Below, in pieces: positions 1 to 12,932 of a stretch of DNA of 64,000 nucleotides. Source of the DNA: Neopestalotiopsis rosae (Eukaryota; Ascomycota; Sordariomycetes; Amphisphaeriales; Sporocadaceae); the NCBI GenBank assembly GCA_023078685.1, contig JALGAS010000006.1, positions 2,914,001-2,978,000 of the forward strand, given 5' to 3'. A model generated the notes under the pieces. It ran no database searches. It was not told the origin of the DNA and saw only the letters and a list, made by a program, of their open reading frames with translations. Position numbers and translations under genes: made by a program. The stretch's first letter is position 1. Every line of letters starts with the position of its first letter.

Positions 1-3000
1 AGTGAATACCGTAAGAGAGTATACAGAGAAGAATGACCGAGAGGGTCGAGGAAGAGGAGGTGAATAGGGGCGAGGTCGATGATGGAGGTGAGGTCGGTAA
101 GAAGGTAAGGTTGAGACCTGTGTAGGGGAAGCTGTCAGAACGGAACCAACTGGCGGAGCTGAGCTTTGGGGGCCGCCGGCCAATTGGAACGGCGACGAAT
201 CCAAGAGGCAAGAGAGCGGGTGGGAATTTTCTTGAGCAGTTCCTTCCAATCAAAACTGCTGACAAGCAATTGAGAGAAACCCAATGTTCATTCTTATTTT
301 CCGCTTCTTTCCTTGAACACAGCCGTCGACTGCAGACCAATCGTAGCCAGATTGGGGACCCTGATTGCAGCAGGCAGTGGAATCATTGCGCCATGGTGTC
401 CGGATGTGTCAAAGCTGGCCCCCGAGATCGCCTGCCTGCATGAACAATAGTAAATTCGACTTACCAGTGAATTGTACCGGCAACCTGACGATTCCTCTGA
501 GGTTGCGTGATTGGGATATTGTCAGTAACCTCAAATTCACCGTGAAAATGCTCACAGACGAAAGAAAGGGGTGGGCGAGGTCAGAAACATCACTTTGAAC
601 TCAGTTCAATATGTATAATTATTTTTACTCGGCGAAGGTGGGGTCGGCACACCTAGACGGGATAGACAATTGAAGCTAGAGTGGTACATGGGAACCTAGA
701 AAACTGCCCAGGTGGTCAACGGTATGCACAATGCACTCCGTCTACATAGTACTACACCCTGCTAATTGATACGACAATGCTGCTAGACATGTGGAAGGGC
801 AATAGAACAGTGAAATGACCAGATGATATTGTTAATCCATATTATTCAGTATCTGGGCGATTGTAACCACAGCTCACCGTGGATTACGGTGACTTTCCCA
901 GCCATGGAGTAAGCCACGTTGATGCCAACTGATCTCTGTCTTGCTGCCTGCCTACGTGTCCGAGAATTGAACCATTGTGTGAATGAGTTTAAAAATGGAG
1001 AGCTCGTCTCTGTTTTGCTACCTGGCTGTCTGCAATGTATTGTCCAAGCATTTCCCACCCTTTTAAGCTTTTGCTTTCTCCAAAATGTTTTTGCTTTCCG
1101 TAAATCATCCCATCTTGCCCATTCAACAATGGACATGATGAAGCCAGTTTGATCCTCCGCTTCGCCGTAAATGTTATGGCGGTATGTTCTAGAACCCACT
1201 CGGTGCTTCATTCCCCAGAGCCGCAGCCTTACTCCATTAGACCTGCCTTAGTTAGGCCAATAGGTAACCTTGATCAGGTCATAGCTCCATTCTGTAGCCA
1301 ATTTTGCCCCAGCTTTGGTTCTGTGGACGAGAAAGTGCTCGTTTGGTCTGGCCATAGGATGGAGTTCTTCACGGATCCGAGAATGCAATGCACATCTATT
1401 CTCACCACGAGAGTGTCTACCTCTTCAGCATTCGATGTTATCGCTGTTCCAGTGTCATATATGTTATGAGTACGTATGGAGGATATCACTATAAGTTGGA
1501 AGGAGTCTAATCAATTATCGCATAGCTGCGCACTACTCAGCAAAGATAGTCAACAGGATATCTGTTGGAAAAGCTGTTCTTTAGGAAGATTTGCAAAGCT
1601 CTTGTTGTATCGCCCTCGGTCTTCTGAGTACATAGAATTCTATGCGATTTTCGTGAACTTTGCAAAATGCCTTTTTGGGCCCACAGCGCATGTATTAGTC
1701 TACCACTGTCTTTTCTGTTCTAATATGTAACCTACCACAGTTCGATGCGAAGCTTCTGCTTTCTATTACATACATAGTAACTCGGCGTATTGATACCCCA
1801 AGAGTCGATATTTCGCAGTTTTGGGACTGATTTGGCCATGCGGAAGATCCGGCCCCCCAACCGAGTGATGAGAATGATACCCAATGCTGAAGCTCTTCAC
1901 GCTATAGAGGGATATGTCTGTTACATTGTGTAAGGCAGCATTTCACGTGGTTCTGCTATACAGGTCGCAGCGACTGGCAATACGTACCCTGTACATGCTT
2001 AGTCGAGACCATTAGTACAAGCATTACTATAATGCTTCAGTCGCGACAATATGCATGGCTTGCGCTGACACATGCACGGCGATAGAATGGTTTATGAATT
2101 CAACTGGTGTTTGACTGATCGCCTGCTGGGATTGAAGGCAGATATCTCCCGTTCGTGTTTTCTTTGAGCCCTCCGAACGGGTGGGACGAACCGACGATAG
2201 TGGGGGCATCGGGAGTGCTGGGCTGGGCTCATGCAAAGTCCCGGGACTGCCTTATCGTTCCTGCATCACAAGTTGATCGTCGATGGAAATGAAATGAAAG
2301 CGAAGTGAGCACTTGGAATGCGGTCGGCTGGACTGTTATACAACCTGCCTCGGCCTCTAAAGGTGCAGAGAGATGAAAATTCCAGTACAATATCCACAAA
2401 GTTTCGTATCAAGTCACTCGCAAAGAAGAAAAAAGGAGCGTCCGCAACCAGATCCCCATTCAGTTGTTCCAAACAGAGGCGGTATTGCAACAGGAGCGGC
2501 GCCTGTGGAGAGATGTGTGGGGACACGAGATCGTGCAAGGACCCTGAAATAACAAGTAAACAGACGGCCAGGGGCAAAGTGTTAATTGCAATCATTTCAA
2601 TGTTTATTCAGGGTCTTTACTACCGCGCACCTACATGAGTCGACTAGAACTCTAACAAGTGCCGCCTTCTACAACGCCTAGGGCAAGGTTTGGTTCGTGT
2701 TTACACAATTGGCCAGAGATGAGACCCTGACAAACGGTTGGGTGACTCTCTAGTAAAGCATTGACGTGCTCCAGCTTGTCTTATGCGCCGCCTATATTTC
2801 GCAGTCTTCTATACATTATGTCGTAACAGCTTGCCATTCAGTGAGGATTCTATGAAGTTCGCGTACACAATACAATACAAATTGAGCGATCGATCGGGAC
2901 GTGCTGATGACCTATCGATCTTCAGACTCGTCAGATTCCATGAGATCCGGTGTGACTTTAGTGTAGAGCTGTGATCAAAAGTCATGCCACTGTTTTGATG

Positions 3001-4748
3001 GGACATGATTCTAGGAAGTTTTTCCGCCTCTCGATGCCGGGCTGGACCCGTCAGGAGTGGTGTAATCCTTGAGTCTTGGGCGGCCCAATGCGCATCGTTG
3101 TTGCTTTTTCCCTTCCTCCTTCTAATGGCGATGAACGAACAGAGGTAAATGTGCCAGCAGGATGGCAACAATGCCAGCCCAGCACAATATATGTTTCTAT
3201 GGGTGACCCTGCCCCTTGAAAGTTAGCCGGGCGCCTCCAAGTCCGTGTCTCGAAGGGTATCTACTCTTTGCTACCTAGGGCCCTACATTACATTAGCCAC
3301 CAGTACCACTTTGGTTTCGCACTGGAGCAATCTGGCGAAACAGGCTATGAAGTGCTCCCAACCAAAGCCAACTTGCAAGCGCCTGAGCATTCCCCACCAC
3401 CTTAGCCTAGGAGGGACTGATGTCAAGATACGCACGAAGAGAAGCCCGACGCTGGAGCTCAAATGCCACCGATAAGGACGTCATCGCGAAGCGACCAGTG
3501 CATAGCAATCGTACACAGTAGATATACGTATCAGAGAAATCACCTGTTGTTTGCTAGAGAGCTCAGGTCCGTGCTGCCAAAGCATAGCTGCCCTATTAAT
3601 GTACTTGAGGCTCTTGTATATAACAACCTGGACTGTTCCCATACTCTTACGTAGTAACTCGTATACGAAATATCTTTTGTCCATCGCCAATCTCTCTATC
3701 TCTCCACGTTCCGGGATGCTAGACTGAGCAGTGAGCACCGTCGCTTCCCCCTACCTATTTGCCATCGCTCGCTCCGCAAAGCACGAAGCAATAGAAGCAG
3801 CGGCCACAACCAAAGGTAGCAGACCATCAGCCTGGACTAGGAAAGTCTTGGAGCTGCAGAAAGTCCTCGTCAATCTTTATACTCGCCGCTACTCACCCGC
3901 ACCGGCCGTTGCGACTAGTTGTCTTAAGCGACTGACACGCCCGCTAAAGACGGCACCGGCGTGTCAGGGAAGAGTCCCTGAAGAGTACTCGTGTCGATCG
4001 TGAAAGTACGCCTAGCAAGCTGGGGGTTCTGGCCGCCAGCGTAAGGAGTGTGACAAGAGCTCGTTTGGAGAATAATAGAGACCGGCAGCGTCGCAGCATC
4101 TTGGGAGAACGGTGACGGGGCGTCTCATCTGCTGCGTTAGTATCAAAGGCGCTGCTGTTGCACACGCTACGCAGACCAATCTATTGCTGCAAAACGTGTG
4201 TGCGCATCCAAGAGGACCCAATCTCAAACCAGTCGCTACAGATTTTTTTGAACCAATTCCACTCGGATATACATGTGTACCAGGGCCCCGGTAGTCGAGC
4301 ATTGCACATGAAATTATTCGGACCCAACATCTGATATCACGCTTCAAGCAACATCTCGCCATCCTACAAGGCCGAGAACGACGAAGAGGACAATTAAGAA
4401 GAATTTGTCTTCGCGTCTAATTGCCCAGAGGCCCGGTGCCAGACCCAGCAGGACCAGCAGCGAATGCCTGCCGCAGTTATTCCCTAGTATTCCGGTTTTT
4501 CTTCCCTGGTAAAGACCCTAGTCAGTTCATATCGATCATACCCCTCTTGGGGATTCACCCGAGCCTCTTCCAAGGAAATCCGCCCGACAGAGGCGCTGAA
4601 AGCTGTCAGGTTGGTTGCTTTTCATTCTTGTGCTCAATTTCCTGTCAGCCCAACCCATGGCCCGGAGTCTATCTGGCTGCACATTTCTGACCGAGTTGCA
4701 GTCTTGGTTGCAGTTTTTCAAGCTCGATTAGCAGTGCATGTGGGCCAA
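1..4748. other. Intergenic, no gene recognised
   Basis: I find no reading frame here with recognisable protein features or a plausible exon chain on either strand. Bases 1-250 are purine-rich on the plus strand, so pyrimidine-rich on the minus strand. That would suit the leader or promoter of a gene leaving the window to the left, but nothing proves it. Bases about 4,400-4,900 probably belong to the leader of the STE20 gene. Confidence 0.5.
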
Positions 4749-4843
4749 GAAACAGCAGCAGCATTAGCAGCAGCAGGCGTGCGGCGGCAGAGCAGCAGCG
4801 CAGCAGCTCTGAAGCGAGGAGCAGCACAGCAACCAAGCAGCTA
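4749..4843 (+). repeat. CAG/GCA-rich low-complexity tract in the STE20 leader
   Basis: Imperfect GCA/CAG triplets dominate this stretch, which ends 59 bases before the STE20 start codon. It lies inside a short open frame (4,611-4,844) that would act as an upstream ORF if transcription starts before it. I infer it is leader sequence; it does not resemble a protein exon. Confidence 0.6.
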
Positions 4844-4902
4844 GGAAAGCTTACCTACATACGCCCAAACCCTCTAATCTCGAAGCCTCCCCTCCCAGCA
4901 TT

Positions 4903-7900
4903 ATGCTCACTATGGACGCATCCAACTCCAACGGCTCTTCACATCGCCGCAAACTTACCAAAAAACCTCCCGTGAATCTTCATTCTTACAACGTCAATGC
5001 TGAGGGCCGCTTTGACGCCCATGGAAGCGCGCTGCACAGCAAACGGAGCTCCACGAGTCTGAGGCGTGCACCAAGCGCACCGTCGCAGCGACAGAGGACC
5101 ACGCCCACTCATTCTCTCAGCGCGTCAAACCACTCATCGCCCCGACACCTTCCCACCACTGTCAAGTCCACCAGCAGCAATCAGCCTTCGCCCATTCTTG
5201 CGACCGGAGAATTTCTGCCATCGACCTTTTCACCAAACCACCAGGCCGCATCGCACAATTTTCCACCATCGCCCGTCGTTGGTCCTGGCGAGGTTTATGC
5301 TGCGTCTGGCAATTACGCTCTCGGCAGCAACAGTGGTACGACGGGCGTTGCCAAAACGCGAGACCACCACCGTTTGTCTGATCCGCATCAGCGACATCGA
5401 TCACTAAACTCCAAGACATTCGATGACCTGGTCGGCGCACCCTTCGACGGCACCTCGATTCTGAACCATCTCGAGGCTACAAAGTCGCAAGGTTACCAAA
5501 ATCAATTCGCTCCTCGCCGACCGGCACCTCCCCCGCTTGCGCACGCTCAAACCAGTCCCGTCATCAGTCAATCTACCAGCTCTACCAGCATTTCTGCTGA
5601 ATCACCAGCCGCCATGTCCCTCGCCGAAAAGGCGCAGCAGGCTGCCCAGAGCCAGGCCAGCGGTCCAAAGAGATATTCAGATGAGACAAAAGAGCCCAAG
5701 GCGCCCGGTGTCTTGAGGAAAAAGTCAGGTTTCTCAGGCTTAATGAGCACCCTGGTGGGGTCACCCAAGAAGCCCGTCATATCTGCCCCAGAGAACCCCG
5801 TACACGTTACGCATGTTGGTTATGATAGCTCAACCGGGCAGTTCACAGTATGTTGTTCTTGTTTCGTGTCTCGCGCTTGCTTACTTTTTTTGTTTTCCCC
5901 CTTTTCTACTGTCATCAACACACTACAGTCATCAAAGACATTGCGCTGCCTGATTTTTGTTCTGTTCAATCCCCCACATTACCCCCCGCCATCCCTCCGT
6001 TCCGCCGGGACTATTTCCATGTGGCGCGCACGTTATGATGATTCACATACTTTCGGATAAGCTGCATACTCACATACCTTGCAGGGTCTGCCAAAAGAAT
6101 GGCAACGACTAATCGAGCAGAGTGGTATTCCCGAAAATGCTCGTAGGGAGAACCCTCAGATGATTGCAGATATCGTGACCTTCTACAAAGAAACCACCGA
6201 GAAGCCACACGAAGATCAGGTATTTGAAAAGTTTCATGATGCCAAAGCTCCAGAGCTGCGCACCCCTGGAGGAGGAATGTCGCCCGGCGTCTACGCTCCA
6301 AATTATGCCGGTATGTCACCTATGATCAGTCCACCAGCAAGTCCCAGGTTTCCAATAGTGAATAATGAAGGCACCTTCGAGAACCCCCGCGCGGCCCCGC
6401 CGGTTCCTGGCATTGGAAAAGGTCCCGGCTCAATGCCAGTCAAGGACGTGAACATGTTACCGAGTCGACCGGCACCGAGGCCCCCGACAAACATGCCCGC
6501 GAGGACAGCGGCGCCGCAGCAAGCTGCATATCCTGCCAAGGACTCCGGTATTGGTATGGCCCAAGGTGGTGAAGACCTCCCGCCCACCACCTACGCTCCG
6601 CCCAAGGAAAATGTGTCGATGCTTCCCGAAGAGCACCGATCGAGGTCGAGATCGAATTCGCGTGTGAACGGAAACTCTCCGTACACGTCGAGCAGCACCC
6701 AGCCTTCACCTGTGGTCCAGCAGGCCTATCAGCAACAGCTGATGGAACAGCAACAGCAACAAGCAATGGCACAAGCACAGGCAGCCATGAAAGGTCAAAT
6801 AAGTCGATCGCAAAGCTACAAGCAGCCACCGAATCAGCAAATGCCACCATCCTCACAGGCCCAGTATGGCAGAGCCCCAGAAGCTAATGGTGCAGGTCCA
6901 AGACAACCCCCCCAAGTAGGTCCCGGCCCTCAAGCACGACCGCGCCACCGCGCCCGCCAGAGTAACGCCATAGATGTCACCGCTGCCCTCCGACGGATCT
7001 GCTCGGAAGGTGACCCCAAGGAAATCTATCGGGGCTTCACCAAAATCGGACAAGGTGCTTCTGGTGGTGTCTACACCGGTCATGAGCGAGGCTCCAACCG
7101 ACTTGTGGCTATCAAGCAAATGAACCTCGAGCAGCAGCCGAAGAAGGATCTCATCATCAACGAGATCTTGGTCATGAAGGATAGTGTTCATCCCAACATT
7201 GTCAATTTCATTGACAGCTACCTATGCACTGGTGAGCTATGGGTAATTATGGAGTACATGGAGGGTGGCAGTCTGACGGACGTGGTTACTTTCAACATCA
7301 TGACCGAAGGACAGATAGCATCTGTCTGCAGGGAAACCTTGAAAGGACTCCAACACCTGCACTCGAAGGGTGTTATTCATCGAGACATCAAGTCTGACAA
7401 CATCCTGCTCTCACTGGACGGTAACATCAAGCTCAGTAAGTTGGCACCTGTCGTTAACCTCATCGTGAACCGTACTTACAAGTCTTTACAGCCGATTTCG
7501 GATTTTGTGCACAGATCAACGAGTCGCATAACAAGCGTACCACCATGGTCGGCACACCTTACTGGATGGCCCCGGAAGTTGTCACCCGCAAGGAGTACGG
7601 CCGCAAAGTTGATATCTGGTCTCTCGGCATTATGGCAATCGAGATGATTGAGGGCGAGCCGCCATATTTGACAGAGTCGCCTCTCCGTGCTCTGTGGCTC
7701 ATCGCTACCAACGGTACGCCTCAGATCAAGGATGAACAGAATTTGTCCCCTGTCTTTAGGGACTTCCTTTACTTTGCTCTCAAGGTGGATCCAGAGAAGA
7801 GAGCCAGTGCTCACGACCTGCTTCGGGTAAGTTTCCTTGTCTTCTGCCCGTTCCCGTTCTTTGCATGCTTGACAAGGCATGCGTTCAACTTTGTTCGGCT

Positions 7901-8017
7901 ACTAACCATCAACAGCATGAATTCATGAAGACGTGCGTCGACCTCGCATCCTTGTCGCCGCTCGTACGTGCCGCACGAGAAGCACGACAACAAGAAAAGG
8001 CCCGCAAGGGTCAATAA
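4903..8017 (+). CDS. STE20: STE20/PAK-family serine/threonine protein kinase
   Basis: Exons 4903-5847, 6085-7435, 7492-7826 and 7916-8017 give a 910-residue protein; introns are 237, 56 and 89 bp. A Ser/Pro-rich disordered N-terminus is followed by a CRIB/p21-binding motif at about residues 293-330 ([16 protein letters not shown], interrupted by intron 1 after GQFT). Next comes a Gln-rich linker. The kinase domain runs from about residue 631 to 895, with [12 protein letters not shown] Lys at about 659, HRDIKSDN, a DFG created by the intron 2 splice, and GTPYWMAPE. No PH domain is visible, which favours STE20 over CLA4. In fungi this family acts below Cdc42 or Rac in MAPK signalling, polarity and morphogenesis. 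ATG 4903 (alternative 4912) is the first in frame with the conserved part. The short C-terminal exon (HEFMKT onward) completes the kinase. Confidence 0.93.
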
Positions 8018-9112
8018 ACTAGTGTATGATCATGGTGGATGTCCCCATGTTTTCGAAAACCTCACCATCATAGCGGCTTGCGATTTCAATTTTTCTCTTT
8101 TCCACATTTTGAACAATTTCAACTCTGGATCAGGCCATAGAACGGAACAATTTCTTTCTTGAGACCGACGCTGTATTTGAGATGCTTCGATAAAGACACA
8201 CTTGGCACATAATTGGTGTGCGAGCCCACGAGGGGATGGACTTGTTTGTCTTTGGCCAAACAAAGAAGCAAGGGTTTCATTCAAGGAATGCTGCAAAGGA
8301 CTGCAGCAATGAACCACATTGGGAAAACGGGGGAGTGGTCAAGTGGTCGATCAGTTCCTTGCTCTGCGCACTAGCTAGTGCCAGATGTCGAGCAATCCGG
8401 GAGGTGGTGATAGTCGCATAGGCGAAGCTTTGGTGGCTGCCACGAACTCTCTCACGGATTCACCAACTCGGCATGAATATCGCGATGGGTTTGTATTCAA
8501 CCATACGCAAAGAATTTCTGAATTTGCTGTCTGAGTTGACAAGCACGCCATGGACTGTCTCGAAACAAAAAATTCAGCCAGAAGAACCTGAGAACATCAG
8601 ATACGTTGCATTGAGGCGAATGCCAACCAATTGCTCGGCGATCAGCTCTGTGCCGTCATGTCTGGCGACGAGCACCTTCAAAGTCTTTTCGCATTGGCTT
8701 GCGTAAGGGCCGATGACGGCGACAACGTACTGGTCTGGATATGAAACTGTATGGCAATGATGACAACCCCGTAAATATAATTGGCTTGAACATGTCATTC
8801 GAAGCACTTCGATGACTGTGCATTCGGCCAATTAGATAATGTTGAATGAAATAAAGAACGGATAAAAAGGGCAACACTTGATTATCGTAGAAGTCAGACC
8901 AAGAAGCAAAGCTAGGGCTGTTATTGGTTTTTGCTTGAAATGTGATCAATAACAAACCTGACAGATATAATCGAGAGCCTGGGGCTGTTGTTTACAAGCT
9001 AGGTACATTATGTGTGCAAACTAATACTTGTTGACTAGGAATCTCATAATTCGTGCCCGATGTTTGCTCCTGGATACTACTGAAATTCACATGCTATCTA
9101 AAGTGGCCCATG
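8018..9112. other. Intergenic between convergent genes
   Basis: 3' flanks of the STE20 kinase (+) and the transhydrogenase (-). I see no coding potential, repeat or RNA gene. Confidence 0.5.
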
Positions 9113-10798
9113 TTAATGCGTCATCGCCGCCTCAAACAAACCCCTCAGCTGATCCCTCTCCTTCTCCAGCTCGGTCTGCAGACCCGGCGCCAACATGAGC
9201 ACTCGCGCCTGAGGAATGGTACCCTCGACCAGCGCGTCAATGTGACTCTCGTCAAAGCCGAGCTCCTTGAGGCCCTTTGGCTGATCGCCGAGATCGGCGA
9301 GGAACTTGGTGAGGGCATCGGCGAGCACGGCGCCGGCGTCCTCGCGCTTGACGTTGGAGATGTCGACGCCGAAGCACTCGGCGGCCTGGAGGTGGCGCTC
9401 GGGGTTGGAGGCGGCGGTGAAGCGGAAGACGGCGGGGGCCGAGACGGCGACGGAGACGCCGTGGGGGATGATGGGGCTGTCGACCTCGTAACCCCCGTGC
9501 CGGTAGCCCGGGTTCTGACCCGAGATGGGGTACGACATGCCGTGGCAGAGGTGGACGCCGGCGTTGCCGAACCCGACGCCCGCGAGGGTCGAGGCGAGGA
9601 GCATCTCGCTCTGGGCCTCGTAGTCCTCGGGGTCCCGGACGGAGCGCGGGAGGTACTTTACCGTGGCGCGCAGGGCGTTGAGGGAGAAGATGTCGCTGAT
9701 GGGGTTGGCGCCCTGGTACGCGGGCCGCAGGATGGGGTTGGAGGGCCGCGGCGTCCGGGCGTTGAAGGGGATGGCGGTCCAGGACTCGAGCGAGTGGCAG
9801 AGCACGTCGAGGCCCGAAGAGGCCTTTACGGCGGCGGGCATGGTGCGCGTGTTGAGCGGGTCGCAGATGCCGAGCGTCGGCTTGAGGTTGCGGTGGGCGA
9901 TGCCCGTCTTGGCCCGCTTGGCCACCAGGTCAAAGATGGCGGTGCCCGTCGTCTCGGACCCCGTGCCGGCCGTGGTCGGGATCGCGATCAGGGGCTTGAG
10001 CTTCCTCTCAATGGGCAGGCCGCGGCCCAGCGGTGCGTTGACAAAGTCGAGAAAGTCGGCCTCGGGGTAGGTAGTGTACAGGTTCATCAGCTTGGCCGTG
10101 TCAATGACGGAGCCACCACCGACGCCTAGGAATGCATCTGGCTGGTAGGGTTTGGCGAACTCAATGGCCTCTTTGATGCTATTTAATGGTATTGTATAAG
10201 CTATAGTTCAAGTGTAAAGGAGGGAGCTAGATGTTTGAATTCTCTTGCACTTACGAGCTGTCCTTGGGCTCAACACGGACCTTGTCAAAGACCTCAAAAT
10301 CGATGCCCTCAGCATTGAGAGCCTCTTCGACTTGCTTCATGGCCGTGAGGCGACGGACGGTGGAATCAGTGACGACGCAGACTTTCTTGGCGCCCATGTT
10401 GGCAAAGTCCATGCCGACCTCCTTGGTGACGCCAGGACCAAAGCGAATGGACGAGGCGGCCATTTCAAAGGCGTACTCGGTCTGCTTTGACGAGTCCAAT
10501 GCCGAGGCGAACCTCCTCTGCGACTGGTGGCGGGCATAGCGGTCTACCTGGGGCTTTGCGTGCTGATGGTGATGATGCCCCGGGTTTGAGTGGCAGGGGC
10601 AGTTAGGTGGGTGAGCATATTGAACAGTCTTCAACAGACTGACAGCTCTGGTTGCGGCCTGTATATTATTGTGTTAGCAAATGCTCGTCTAGATGGCTTT
10701 GAGGCCTTCATCGTGGGATTTCTACGTGTGTAGACGAATGATGAAGGTTACCTCGGCACTCCGCTTACACTTGGCGCGACTCTTACTGCAGCCACCAT
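9113..10798 (-). CDS. Hydroxyacid-oxoacid transhydrogenase (iron-containing alcohol dehydrogenase family), mitochondrial
   Basis: Minus-strand exons 10769-10798, 10255-10658 and 9113-10178 give 499 residues. The family (ADHFE1) couples 4-hydroxybutyrate oxidation to 2-oxoglutarate reduction in mitochondria. Visible marks are an N-terminal YAHPPNCPCHSNPG segment, a dinucleotide-binding GVGGGSVIDTAK, the IPTTAGTGSE motif, and metal-ligand regions SSGLDVLCHSLESW and HLCHGMSYP. The intron between exons 2 and 3 (76 bp, GTAAGT) is firm. The first 10-residue exon is inferred from a good TGCTAACAC branch site, an ACAG acceptor at 10659 and a GTAAGC donor; an alternative donor GTAAGAG 18 bases upstream (in transcription) would shorten it by 6 residues. 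His-rich residues near position 30 look like low-complexity presequence. A maleylacetate reductase is less likely given the N-terminal motif and length. Confidence 0.9.
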
Positions 10799-11711
10799 GG
10801 TGAATTTGACTTATACGATCTGGAGTCTCCAAATATTCTGTATTGTCTTTTTGATTGGAATTCTCTTGACTCTGTGAGAGAGCAGATATCGTAGTAGTAT
10901 GAGACTCCGGAAAATATGTCCGAATCAGAATGGATCTTGAAGACAGGTTCCCCAAGGGAATGAGGGGAGCCGATGCCGATATTGCTCCAAAACGGGATGG
11001 GTGTGGATGGATCCCAGCATCATCGGCTATGCGCTTGGGCTTAGGTGGGCTTGAGTTGGGGATCGTGTGTGGGGTAGAATAGCGTGTGGAGGAGGGGGAA
11101 CTTAGTGAAGTTGCAAGGTGCCTAGGCATTTACCTAGGTAACCCAGTACAGTACCAAACACGCTTGGCACGCCACTATAAACAATGCTCGTTCGTGATTC
11201 TCAAGGTATAAGAGCGTTCATGTAGTAGTTAGGCACTGACTAAGCTGAAGGTTGTTGGCACCGCCCGACCTGCTCCTCCTACTTCTTCCAGCTCAAGCTC
11301 AGGACTTGTTTGCCATTTGCATAAAAAAGCTTCAAGCATGTTTGTTCACAATTCATGACCAACTTCCCGGGCTAGGAAAGGCCTGTCCTTTGCGGCATTG
11401 CGGAACTCGGAGCTCAATTCTAGCTCGTCTACAGAATTGATCTAGCTCTGACTACAGCCAGGCAACCTTTAAATGTTGGCAGGCAGGCAGGCGTATTGCT
11501 ACTATTCACGCAATCATCGTGTGATCTCCGATCAACTGCATGGTTGCGCCTCACACGAGCAGAAGCGAACGCCGTCATTAGATGAGATAGCTGCTTAATC
11601 CGTAAGAGACGTATTTAGATAAATAGCCCGAGTGCTCGTCTCTGTAGACTTGTAATCTTGCTCAGTTTCGACTCCAGATTTTGTTGCGAGTACCTCCTTT
11701 CCTTTCCAAAT
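10799..11711. other. Intergenic between divergent genes
   Basis: This is the shared upstream region of the transhydrogenase (-) and the S58 peptidase (+). No gene is recognised. A short GGCAGGCAGGCAGGCG repeat lies near 11,480. Confidence 0.5.
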
Positions 11712-12932
11712 ATGACCATGTTGACACCAATTCTCAATACCTCCGATGCTAGTGCCAAAGAGCAGCGCATGCGCATTCGCGAGCTACTTCCCAAGCTCTT
11801 TCTAGGCGACTACAAAACTGGACCGCTCAATTCCTTGACCGACGTGCCCGGCGTCAAGGTGCACACACAGCAGATCTTCTTACCAGCGGGAGTCAACACG
11901 GGCGTGACGAGCATTACGCCGCGGGATGACTGGCTGACTAGGGCATGTTATGCCGGCATCTTCACCTTCAACGGCGCCGGAGAGCTGACGGGCTCTCACT
12001 GGATCCACGAAACGGGACTATTGCACAGTCCGATTATCCTCACCAACTCGCTCAGCGTCGGTGCCGCCCACGAAGGCGTCTGCCGGTATGCCGTGCAGCA
12101 GTCCGCCTCGGGAACTCTCGACGGGTTCCTCCTGCCCGTGGTGGGCGAGACCTTTGACGGCTACCTCAACAATATCGCCTCGTTTGCCGTCCGTCCCGAG
12201 CACATTGTCCACGGCCTGCAGAACGTGAGCAGCGAGCGCGTCCGCGAGGGCAACGTGGGGGGCGGCACGGGCATGATCTGCCACCGTTTCAAGGGCGGGA
12301 CGGGAAGCGCCAGCCGCGTCGTGCAGGGGCTCGACGCGCAGGGCGGCAGCAGGGCTTACACCGTCGGCGCGCTGGTGCAGGCAAATTACGGTAAGAAGCA
12401 GCACCTGAGAATCGGCGGTGTGCCCGTCGGCCGAATCCTGATCGCCGAGGCGGAACATGCTGCTAGATCTGACGAGGAGAAGAGGAGGGCGATGGAACTG
12501 GAAGAACTAGAGGATAAGAAGCATCGCAAGGACGGCAGTATCATTGTCGTCCTGGCCACTGATGCACCGCTCAACCCGGCGCAGCTGCAGCGTATAGCCA
12601 GACGCGCAACGGTCGGCCTGGCCAAGGTCGGCGGATATGGAAATAACACGTCGGGCGACATATTCATAGCCTTTTCTACTGGCACTGATATCCCCGTGGA
12701 ATCAATCATTGGCACGGGGCCGGCGGTAGATCCTCTCAAGCCCAAGCCGTTGCCAATGGAGATTATCGACGATACGAGCATCAACGGGCTGATCGAGGCG
12801 GCTGCCGACGCGACCGAGGAAGCTATATACAATGCACTATGTATGGCAGAGGACTTTACAGGTTTCCAGGACCGAAAGGTGGAAGCACTACCTCTAGGCC
12901 GACTGCAACAGATTATGGAAAAGTATCTATAG
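11712..12932 (+). CDS. DmpA-type aminopeptidase (peptidase family S58, P1 family)
   Basis: Single-exon 406-residue protein. The family contains self-processing Ntn-type hydrolases (D-aminopeptidase/L-esterase DmpA, beta-aminopeptidases) acting on N-terminal residues of small peptides or amides. Family features seen are LTDVPGVKVH near the N-terminus, FTFNGAGELTGSHWI, TNSLSVGAAHEG, GNVGGGTGMICH, and GSIIVVLATDAPLN, which carries the expected cleavage-site Ser; AKVGGYGNNTSGDIFIAFS follows. The conserved part begins soon after ATG 11712 (alternative 11718), and codons further upstream in this frame contain no ATG. No signal peptide is visible, so a cytosolic role is inferred. The substrate cannot be told from sequence. 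It lies about 0.5 kb upstream of the secreted amidohydrolase on the same strand. Confidence 0.88.
   Translation: MTMLTPILNTSDASAKEQRMRIRELLPKLFLGDYKTGPLNSLTDVPGVKVHTQQIFLPAGVNTGVTSITPRDDWLTRACYAGIFTFNGAGELTGSHWIHETGLLHSPIILTNSLSVGAAHEGVCRYAVQQSASGTLDGFLLPVVGETFDGYLNNIASFAVRPEHIVHGLQNVSSERVREGNVGGGTGMICHRFKGGTGSASRVVQGLDAQGGSRAYTVGALVQANYGKKQHLRIGGVPVGRILIAEAEHAARSDEEKRRAMELEELEDKKHRKDGSIIVVLATDAPLNPAQLQRIARRATVGLAKVGGYGNNTSGDIFIAFSTGTDIPVESIIGTGPAVDPLKPKPLPMEIIDDTSINGLIEAAADATEEAIYNALCMAEDFTGFQDRKVEALPLGRLQQIMEKYL

Noticed and set aside
9053..10129. A 358-codon plus-strand open frame
   Set aside because: It is exactly antisense to the transhydrogenase exon, has low-complexity Gly/Glu/Val composition and no family features. 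It is a shadow of GC-rich codon use.
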